Shown: one piece after another, positions 1 through 9,200 of the stretch
How positions within the stretch are numbered: position 1 is the first letter of the stretch
How the letters are laid out: the number at the start of each line of letters is the position of its first letter
NCBI GenBank assembly: GCA_026770585.1
Contig: MU646776.1
Coordinates: forward strand, 52,417 to 65,789
Length of the DNA stretch: 13,373 nt
Source of the DNA: Baffinella frigidus
Lineage: Eukaryota > Cryptophyceae > Cryptomonadales > Baffinellaceae
Direction of reading: 5' to 3'
Notes under the pieces: model-generated
The model's database searches: none
The model's input: the letters and a program-made list of their open reading frames with translations, nothing else
What the model was told of the DNA's origin: nothing
Made by a program: the position numbers and the translations under genes

Positions 1-88
1 GGTTTGGGGTTTGGGATTTCGGGTTTCGGGTTTACGATCGTTGCTTACCTCAAGTGCGTGGTTTGGGGTTTCGGGTTTGGGGTTTGGG

Positions 89-138
89 GTGTAGGGTGTA
101 GGGTGTAGGGTGTAGGGTGTAGGGTGTAGGGTGTAGGG
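89..138. repeat. TGTAGGG tandem repeat
   Basis: About seven copies of a 7-bp unit, one base different from the plant-type telomere repeat, directly downstream of exon U in transcription order. Confidence 0.85.
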
Positions 139-146
139 AGACAGAC

Positions 147-212
147 CGGTCGCGAAGGGTAGACATCTCGGGGACGGTGAGGAGGATCATCGTCAGCTTT
201 TCTGTCAAGCAC
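147..212 (-). CDS. VAC14: VAC14-like exon U (ILLT motif exon)
   Basis: A 66-nt exon. The acceptor is GGCAG just upstream of 212 and the proposed donor is GTCTGT at 146-141. It starts in phase 2: its first G completes an AG left by exon T to give Arg, then it reads CLTEKLTMILLTVPEMSTLR and on to Asp. This matches the VAC14 segment ALNLILLTSSELSELRD, the strongest single identification in the window. The donor is less certain than the acceptor, because the frame stays open a few codons further into the GTAGGGT tandem repeat. Three partial copies lie upstream (321-375, 488-508, 593-621), all keeping the acceptor side. Confidence 0.75.
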
Positions 213-3200
213 CTGCCAGACCGCACACGTTTGGTGCTTGGCTTTTGGGGTTGTGAACTGGGTTTAAGCTTTCGGGGTTGTAAACCGGCTTGAAGCGGCT
301 TTATGCTTTCAACGTGACACGGTAGATATGTCAGGAATCGTGAGGAGGATTATCGTCAGCTTTTCTGTCAAGCACCTGGGAGTACCCGCAGGAAATCAGC
401 ATGTGGGATTGTGAGTGAACCCTAAACCCTCAACCTACCCCCAAAGCCCGATTCCCAAAGCCCGTCGTAACTCATCCGCGATTCGACGCCAGAGTTTCTG
501 TCCAGCACGTTGAGGGTACCCGCAGGAAATCAGCATGCGGCATTGTGAGTGAACCCTGAACTTGACCCCAAAACCCGTCAAAAGTCATCCACGATTCGAC
601 GTCAGATTTTCTGTCAAGCATCTGAGGGCCTTTGCGGTAAATCAGTGAGTTAATAGGGTAACAGGCTGAAAACCGGGTAGTCAAGCCTACGGTATTGCCT
701 ACGGTAGGCCGTAGGGCCCTAGGGGGGGTCCTATGAAACATTGGGTCCTAGGGACCCTACGGCCTACCAATACCGTTGGCCTAATTACCCGGTTTTCAGT
801 CCGTTGTCTTATGAAAGTGGCAACACGGTGGGATTTGCAGAACGGTCCATTTGGTTTCGAAGCACCAGTTGTTGGATTGCTCATACACGGATATTAATTT
901 AATCGTTTGACCAGAGTTCTGGTCGAAATCGCCTTCAAAGCCCACCCCTTGCTCGGATAGCGAGGGAGCAAAAGGATCGGGTAATTTCTGGCTTGACTAC
1001 AGTTTTGAGCAGTCAAGCGCCCACAACCACACAGCTCAGCGTGCTACGGAGGGCTTTTCGGCCCAAATCGGGCCACCTTTCCGTTACCTTATCCATAGGA
1101 ACCCCCCTACAACCCTACGGGTTGCCTACCGTAGGGTCGTAGGTCTGATCGTTCAAGGGTTATTCAAAAATCCCTTCGAACTCCGCGGTGTGGTTGGACG
1201 CGACTCGCATCATTTTTTGAATTCGTACCCGAATCAGAAAGATCCGTTTGCCCCCTCGCTATCCGACCAAGGGTGTGGGGTTTCATCCCCACAGGCATTC
1301 AAATTAATTACTCAAAATGCATACTTTTGGCGTCAGATTCTGCCGGAAGTGGCCAAATTGGCAACTTCTGGCAACTTCTGACGCCAAAAGAATACATTTC
1401 GAGCCTTTAGTTTAAATGCCTGTGGGGATGAGGTTGTGAGTGCACCTGGCGACTCACAATCTAAAAAATCCTGAAAGTTAATTGTCTTCAGACAAGTTGA
1501 CTTTTGATGAAAGGTTCGTAGTCCACCGTGTGGGATTGTGACTGCACCTTAATACGGTAACGGCCTGAAAATGGGGTAGTTAGGCCTACGGCATTGCCTA
1601 GGACCTCCTACCGTAGGCCGAGACGTTTTGGTCCTAGGATCCCTCGGCCTATGGTAGGAGGTCCTAGGCAATGCCGTATGCCTAACTACCCCATTTTCAG
1701 GCCATTAGCCTATGAACCTAGTGACGTGGTCCTCCTGGACGGTGCTTCGCTTGGGAAAGCGCAAATAGGAGCGAGGGTTGACCAATCCCTGAGCCCCTCC
1801 CCCGCCACTTAGCTGCCTTAAGTCGACATACGCGCATTTTGCCTAGGCAAAATCTCAAGACAATTTGTACCACGAAAACACATTTAAGCGAAACGTCGCG
1901 TTCTGAATTTCCACTGACCTGGCGACGTGGTCCTCCTGGACGGTGCTTGCCGCTTCGAGCTGGAGCGCCAGCTGCGCACGCGAGATAGAGCAGTCAGAGA
2001 ACGTCAGATAGAGCAGTCAGAGAAGGCGCTCGAGAGACAGAGCAGTCAGAGAACGTTCGCCTCGAGCTGGAGCGCCAGCTGCGCACGCGCGATAGAGCAG
2101 TCAGAGGAGGCGATCGCTTGAGATAGAGCAGTCAGAGAAGGCACTCGCTTGAGATAGAGCAGTCAGAGAACCTTCGCCTCGAGCTGAAACGCCAGCTGCG
2201 CACGCGAGATAGAGCAGTCGGAGAACGCGCTCGCGTGAGATAGAGAAGTCAGAAAACGTCAAATGGAGGAGTCGGAGAACGCCTTGTCAGATAGAGGAGT
2301 CGGAGACCACACTCACTTGAGTTAGAGCAGTCGGAGAACGTCAGATACAGGAGTCGGAGAATGCCGCGTCAGATAGAGCAGTCCGAGAAGACGCTCGCGT
2401 CATATAGAGCAGTCAGAAAACGCACTCTCGTCAGATAGAGCAGTCAGAGAACGCACGGGTTTTGGACCATTCCAGCACAAATCCAGGGAACCGAGAACGA
2501 GGTGAAACCCTAAACCCTGAACACTAAACAGTAATACCCAATCCCCTATTACCTCGAGGTAGACCTTCTTAGGGTCGAGGCGCTGACAGAGTTCCTTCAC
2601 CATCACCCCTAAATCCCTACCCCCTTACCGCTAAACCCCCAACCCCCCAACCCCAAACAATGAACCCCAAAACCTACCCTCTTACTCCTAAACCCATAAC
2701 CCCCCAACCCCAAACAGTGAACCCCACAACCCAAACCCTCACCCCCAAACCCCTGAACCATAACCCTCTACACCATAAACAGTCAACCCAAATACAACCA
2801 GCACGAACACCAAACACTACCCCCAAATAGGATGATGCTGGTTACCTCGAGATAAATTTTCTCAGGATCGGGTCTAGGGTTTAGGGTTCAGGGTGTATGT
2901 TTCCTCGAGGTAGACTTTCTCGGGGTCGAGGCGCTGGCAGAGTTCCTTCACCACCACCCCCCTCCGCTCTTCACCCTTGAATCTTTACCCTCTACCCCCT
3001 ACCCCCTGGGGTCACCCCACTCTACACTCTACCCCACCCCCCTACCTCCCAAACCCCCAAACCCAAACTCCCTACCCCCAACCCCCAACCCCCAGAACCC
3101 AGCCTTAAGAGAGAAAAAAACTCGATCCCTCAACTCTCAACCCTGCACCCGTGAACCATAAACACTCACCCCAAATACTCAACCCCGAGTACCCTCTTGG

Positions 3201-6200
3201 TTACCTCGAGGTAGACTTTCTCGGGGTCGAGGCGCTGGCAGAGCTCCTTCACCATCACCCCACTCCGCTCCTGAAGTAGGGATCAGGGTTTAGGGTTTAT
3301 GGTTTAGGGGTCATGTTTTAGGGTTGAGCGTTTGAGGTTTAGGGTTCAGGGTTAAGGGAGTGACTTCACAGACTTCTCGAGTGGCAAACCCCCAGCCCTG
3401 AAGCCCAAGCCCTGAACCCTAAGCCCTGAACCCCAAGCCCTGAACCCCAAGCCCTGAACCCCACGCCCTGAAACCTAAGCCCTAAGCCCTAAGGCGCTGG
3501 CAGACTGGCAGACTTCCTTCACCATCACCCCGCTCCGCTCCTGTGTCCGCGTTTCGGGTTTCGGCTTGAGGGTTTAGGGTTTGTGGTTTAGGGTTTGTGG
3601 TATAGGGTTTGTGGTTTGGAGTTTAAGGTACAAGTTTTAAGGTTTATGGTTTATGGTTTAGGGTTCACCACCCGATACGTCTCACTCCCTGTCAAAGTCA
3701 CTCTCTCATTCCGCGTAAAGTCACTGCCCCCACCCGTGTAAAGTCACCAAACCCTGTCAACTTTTGGAGGGGGGCTAGCAACCTGCATGAGCGTCGCGTC
3801 TCGGGTGGTCCTATACTCCCGGGAATAGCCCTACCCACACAGCGGGCTTCGAAGGGGTTTCGTGAATATCCCTTAAGTGGACGATCCATAGGAGCCTACG
3901 GTAGGCCATCCGTAGGGACATAGGGTTTTATCCGAGGAAACCTATTTTTCTTTCATTACCTGGCAACAAAAATTACTACACGAATGCTTCAATATGGCGT
4001 GTAAGAACGAATCGTGTAGTAATTTTCGTTGCCAGAAAATGAAAGAAAAATATGTTTCCCCGGATAAGGTTGTCCCTTCGGATTTCCCAACGGCCACGAG
4101 GCAATAGACTGCACCTCAAATCGACAGTGGACTCATCCAGTTTGGGTCTAATCAGTGCTAATCCGCAAACGGATTCCGTCCCTTTTGTACCAGGAATAAT
4201 AGAAAGACGCAGTCGATTTGAGGTGCAGACCATCGTCACCAAATCCCCCCCTGTCAACTTTTATCGGTCGGTCATTCTACTTATGGGTCATACACATAAA
4301 TTTCTGGTCTCTACAATACGTATATACACACATATACGAAGTATGCTACAACTCATATACGTATTTTTCTGACTGGAGGGGGGCTCGCAACCTGCATGAG
4401 CGTCGCAAATACCAGGAGTTCCTGGTGACTTATCTTATCTCGGAAGATAAATGAATCAGTTCCTTTTCAATAAGAGGTTGAATATCAGAAATTAAATATG
4501 GCATAGCAAATTTAATTAGGCCTCCTAATTAAATTAATCGCTCTAATTAGGGAACTGATTCAGTTATCTTTCGAGATGAAATCATTGCTTCCCCCGGTTC
4601 TAACCCAGCCCGGTCTCGTCCACGCCCTACCACGCAGCGGGCTACGAAGGGATTTTCGGGCTCTGAGAGCCCGAGTTTCCGTTACCTTATCCGTAGGAAT
4701 CCCCCCTATGTCCGTACGGACTGCATACCGTAGGGTCCTAGGTCTGATCGCTTGGGGGTTATTCAAAATCCCTTCGAAGTCCGCTGTGTGGTACAAACCC
4801 TGCCCGGTTCAGTCAACCGCAGTACGGGGGGCTCGCAACGCGTTGTGTGCGGTGGAGTTTAGGGTGCAGACCAGGGAAAGTGTTTCGGGTTTAGCGTTTC
4901 GGGGTTTAGGTTTCGAGTTGGAGGGGGACCAAATCCTCCCCTGTCAACTTTTGGAGGAGGGCTCGCGACTTTTGGAGGGGGGCTCGTAACCTGCATGAGT
5001 GTCGCGTCCGACGCGAACACCAGGAGCAGCTCCCTGCGCCACCATACACACCGTCAACTTTTGCTCAAGTCAACTTTTGCTCAAGTCAACCGATGCACAC
5101 GGTCAACTTTTGCTAAAGTCAACCCCCTTCACACCGTCAACCTCTGAGAGGATTGAGGGCGCCAATCTGGCGTGTTCGGATCCTGAAGTTGACACTTTGT
5201 ATGGGGGTTGACTTTGGAGAAATCTTCCCGCGAGCAGTGAGTAACACTGACCTGATGATCCACTGAGCAGCGACCGAAGACATTTCCCCCCGGATTCTCG
5301 GGGGAAATTCCGGTTGGAAGCCAGGGCAATGGATAATATTCTAGTGCAAATTGTTTAGATGGACTGCATCCGTAAACACCTCGGTGGCTGCTAAGTGGAT
5401 GGGCGATCGAATCACTCCTCTCTGAGTAGAGCGTTGTACGGAGAAGTTGGCCACATCAATAATATAACAGTGGTAAAAGTGGACGGTTCTGCTACAAAGT
5501 TATCAACTTTTACCATTATTGCATTTCGCGGGTTCGTGGGACGGACCCGATGATGTCCATCTACACGATTTCCGTGCTATAAAAAACGGTAAACCTTCCG
5601 GTACAAATCCTCGACATTTTAAACCATAAAAGTACGAAATGGCTCCAATGCCAAGCCAAAGTCTGGGAGATAATTTGGTAGGTGACTACACCGATTGAGG
5701 TGGGACGGACCTGATGATGTGCGGGAGGGCGGTCGAGTCGCTCCTTTCTGAAACCTTTGCAACCACTGCCAGCGTCTTCCTCAGCACAATCGTCCGTCTA
5801 CAAGATTTCCGTCCATCTAAAAGATTCGCGTAACTTTCCGGTACAAATCCTTTGATATTTTGATCCCCCAAAGGACGAAATGGCTCCAATGCCAAGCCAA
5901 AATCTGGAATACAATCTGGTAGGTGACTACACCGATTGAGGTGGGACGGACCGGATGATGTGCGGGAGGTCGGTCGAATCACCTCTCTGAAACCTTTGCG
6001 ACCACTGCCAGCTTTTGGTCTAAAACTATTTTATCTTGTCTAAATCTATTTTACATGCGCCAACCGACGCGGTCTGCGCTTCCAAAAGTGGCCGATCGCG
6101 CCTTAAGCTGTCCCAAAGGAGACGGAATCCGCCACGTTTCAACCCGAATACGGGGTGGAGGTTTTCGGTGGGAAGACCGACCGGATGATGTGCGGGAGGG

Positions 6201-9200
6201 CGGTCGAATCACTCCTCTCTGAAACCTTTGCAATCACTGCCAGCGTTTGCCTCAGCACCTGGGATTGGGGTTGGGGGTTGGGGTTTGGGGGTTCGGGGTA
6301 TGTGGTTTTGGGTTCTAGGTGTATAACTTATGATTCGTGGGTTCTTCAAGACCAGCCGGCCCGTGCCGCTTCGGGGGTTTAGTTTTTGGTTTTCGGGTTT
6401 GGGGCTTAGGGGTTGGGATTTGGAGTGGAGGTTTTCGGGTTTCGGGTTTCGGGTTTCAACGCGGTCGAATCACTCCTCTCTGAAACCTTTGCAAGCACTG
6501 CCAGCGTTTTCCTCAGCACCTGGTTTTGGGGTTGGGGGTTGGGGGTTGGGGTTTGACAATCACTGGCACCACCTGGGTTAGGGTTTAGGGTTTGGGGATG
6601 AGGGTTGGGGATTTGGTCCTCTCTGAAACCTTTGCAATCACTGCCAGCGTATTCCTGAGCACCTGGGATTGGGGTTTGGGGTTTGAATTTGGGGTTTGGG
6701 GTTCTGGGTTTAGGGTTTGGGGGTCAGGGTTTGGAGGTTAGGGATTGTGGTTCATGGTTTCTGGTTTAGGGTACAAGGTTCAGGGTTTGGGGTTTAGGGT
6801 TTAGGGGAACAGGCGGATGTCTGCATAGGATCTCATAGGGAAACGGTTTTAATTTAAAACTTTCTGGCAATGAAATTTACTACACACAATGAGTTTTACT
6901 AGTAATATTAAAGCATTCGTGTAGTAATGTTTATTAAATCCAATTATTTTAAATTAAAACCGTTTCCGCATAGGATCCGGGGTGTCAAGGTTATATATAT
7001 GACCTGCTGAACCTTGTCGCGTTCGGGTTTTGGGTTTCGGGTTTTGGGTTTCGGTTGTTTGTTTTCGGGTTTGGAGCTGAGGGGGTGGGGTTTCGATTTT
7101 CGATTTTCGTGTTTGGGGTTTCGGGTTGAAGCCGAACCTGCTGCTCCTTATCGCGTAGCATTGATTGGTTCTGGGTTTATAACGTATGGTCCATGGTTTC
7201 TGGTGTAGGAACCTAATTCATTAGTGTCAGGGTGATTCAGGGCGAGGACCTGTTGATCCTTATCGCGGACCATCGAGACGAGCGGCACCAGAAGCTTGAG
7301 GTCTCTGTGCTACGCCTCTTCTCCCGGGCGGAACATCCTCTCCCCTACTCCCTACTCCCTACTCCCAAAACCCTGACCAGATATCGTGATTTATGGTTTA
7401 TGGTTTATGGTTGATGATTTATGGTACACATCCCCTCCCCTACTCCCTACTGCCTACTCCCTGAACCACAGAGCCTGAAGCCTAAACCCTAACCTGTAGA
7501 TGTGACTCATAACCTCATCACGTTTTCGGGTTTCAGGGTTTACGGTTTATGGTTGATGGATTCGGGTTGGTGGTTTCGGGTGTCAGGCACAACACCTGCT
7601 GGTCCTTATCGCGGACCATCGAGACGAGCGGCACCAGGAGTTTCAGATCCCGATGAGACGCCTTCTCTCCGGGGCGGAACATCATGTCCACGAGAAGATC
7701 CAGCCACGTAAGCGCCTGCGTGAGGAGGTTATGAGTCACATTTGTGAGGTTATGAGCTAGGGTTTACGTTATGAGCACACGACCTGCCGAGGTTATGAGC
7801 ACATAACCTGATGCGGTTATGAGTGAGTGTTTAGGGTCTGAGCGCAAGGGGCTTGAGGTCTCTGTGTGACGCCTCTTCTCCCGGCCGGAACATCATATCC
7901 ACTAGGAGATCCAGCCATGTGAGCGCCTGCGTGTTAAGGTTGTGAGTCACATTTTTAAGGTTATGAGCTCGGGTTTAAGGTTTAGGTTATGAGGTGCTCA
8001 CTCGGCTCAACCTCCACGCGACGATGGCCTGTGTATCAAACAGGGTTGTTTTTGTTGAGTCTTTCTATTATTCCTGCACTTATAAAGGTATTTTAATCCG
8101 GAATCCGGATAAGTTGACAGATTTGTGGGCGCTTGAAGGCGAGTTGACTTTAAAAACAGAGGGATTTGATGCACAGGCAATCGTCGCGTGGGTTATGAGG
8201 CGCCCACTTTAATGGGGTATCGGCCTGAAAATGGGGTAGTTAGGCCTACGGCATTGCCTAAGACCTCCTACCGTAGGCCGAGACTTGTTGGCCCTAGGAT
8301 CCCTCGGCCTACGGTAGGAGGTCCTAGGCAATGCCGTATGCCTAACTACCCCATTTTCAGGCCGTTAGCCTATGAACTTGGCTCAACCTTCAGTGAGCGC
8401 CTGCACCCACATGTTATGAGTCACATTAACGAGGTTATGAGCTCGGGTTTAGGGTTTAGATTATGAGCACATACCCCTCAGCGAGGCAGGGATCCGCTTT
8501 GAAACTTGTTGAACTTGCACTTTTTTAGTAGAGTTCCTGCTCTAAACATATTTGAAGGCGAGCCCAGTTTTACCTAGACAGAGCGGGAATACCGCGAATC
8601 CCAGCAAAGACACCTTTGCTGCACGCTAGGCGAAAGTCCCATCCTACCTCCCTGCAGCCACCTGACAACGAGCTTATGAGGCGCCCACTTGGCTCAACCT
8701 TCAGTGAGCGCCTGCATCCACATGTTATGAGTCACATTAATGAGGTTATGAGCTCGGTCCTATCCTACCTCCCCGCAGCCACCTGACAACGAGCGGTTTC
8801 GAGCTCGTGCCACGCCAGATTCCAGGAAGGTGTCGCCGAAAGTCAATTTCTCCTGAAGGCAGTTGTTTTCAAAAGTCAAATACCGTACCAGGGTACGGTA
8901 TTAAGACAGTCACCACCCTCCTCCAATCTGGCGTGGTGGTTTCGAGCTCGTCGGGTTTCGATTTAATAGGGTAACGTCCTAAAACCCGGGTAGTTAGGCC
9001 TACGATATTGCCCACGGTAGGCCGTAGGGCTCCTAGGACCTATGTTTCATAGGACCCCCCATAGGCCCCTACGGCCTACCGTAGGCAATACCGTAGGCTC
9101 AACTACCCGGTTTTCAGGACGTTGGCCTATGAGATTCCGGTGGGAGTCCTTTCGAGGGAGCGGGAGCCCACATGAGGCTATCCATGCGAACAGATTCGTA

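Larger units (their letters stand above)
213..1918 (-). other. Intron between exons T and U
   Basis: About 1.7 kb. It contains, in plus order: U-exon fragments, a family A foldback (651-814), an inverted repeat enclosing a family B element (937-1283), element E (1283-1431), T-exon donor fragments and a second family A element (1550-1715). The stretch 1750-1915 shows nothing recognisable. The plus-strand open frames in it lie inside the repeats and look like chance. Confidence 0.6.
1979..2453. repeat. AGATAGAGCAGTCAGAGAA minisatellite
   Basis: About 15 irregular copies of GATAGAGCAGTCAGAGAACG with spacer variants such as CGCTCGCGTGA. Exon T acceptor copies are embedded at 2078 and 2195, so exon sequence has been amplified with it. 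Confidence 0.8.
2500..3110. repeat. Degenerate CCCTAAACCC/CCCCAAACC repeat tract
   Basis: Dense irregular runs of CCCTAAACC, CCCCAACCCC and similar words, interrupted only by exon R copies. Comparable tracts lie at 3280-3670, 6250-6820, 7020-7130, 11760-12250 and 12530-13180, in either orientation. Confidence 0.75.
1972..3204 (-). other. Intron between exons R and T
   Basis: About 1.2 kb. The side next to exon T is a minisatellite (1979-2453) with two T-exon copies inside. The rest is degenerate CCCTAAACC-type repeat, plus three damaged copies of exon R (2553-2608, 2842-2873, 2904-2969). Confidence 0.6.
3271..4990 (-). other. Intron between exons S and R
   Basis: About 1.7 kb. It holds telomere-like repeats in both orientations (3280-3670), one acceptor-side R copy, two S-exon copies, family B fragment 3832-3927, family C element 3928-4067, a 4109-4228 inverted repeat, an inverted-repeat element at 4432-4582 and family B copy 4628-4793. 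Confidence 0.6.
5034..6181 (-). other. Intron between exons V and S
   Basis: About 1.15 kb. It has GTCAACTTTTGCT direct repeats at 5048-5140 and two copies of a roughly 145-bp unit (5570-5711 and 5808-5952), each ending in the donor side of exon V. A short hairpin of CCCCC/GGGGG arms is at 5283-5307. The stretches 5310-5400 and 6020-6170 show nothing recognisable. Confidence 0.55.
6259..7595 (-). other. Intron between exons L and V
   Basis: About 1.3 kb, dominated by degenerate GGGTTTGGGG, GGGTTTCGGG and GGGTTTAGGG repeats on the plus strand. It contains two acceptor-side copies of exon V, family C element 6833-6973, and the broken L copy 7250-7338. Short CCCTACTCC repeats lie around 7340-7460. 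Confidence 0.6.
7716..8782 (-). other. Intron between exons N and L
   Basis: About 1.07 kb. It contains repeated GGTTATGAGTCACATT-like units, acceptor-side copies of exon L, a family A element (8210-8375), and N-exon donor copies (near 8658-8670). The stretch 8010-8170 shows no recognisable feature. Confidence 0.55.

Noticed and set aside
89-138. A true telomere or chromosome end
   Set aside because: The unit is TGTAGGG with only about seven copies, adjacent to coding exon U, and sequence continues on both sides.
4052-4372. 106-codon plus-strand open frame
   Set aside because: It runs across family C element, an inverted repeat and an intron unit. No recognisable protein, and the sequence is accounted for by repeats.
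4576-4989. 137-codon plus-strand open frame, the longest in the window
   Set aside because: It passes through family B copy B2 and telomere-like repeat into the intron side of exon S on the opposite strand; composition reflects those repeats.
5040-5145. CRISPR-like array of GTCAACTTTTGCT repeats
   Set aside because: Repeats are few, unequally spaced and imperfect, the spacers are not comparable in length, and the context is a eukaryotic intron.
6155-6382. Plus-strand open frame overlapping exon V
   Set aside because: It is the opposite strand of exon V and adjacent repeat; the minus-strand reading has family similarity and splice sites.
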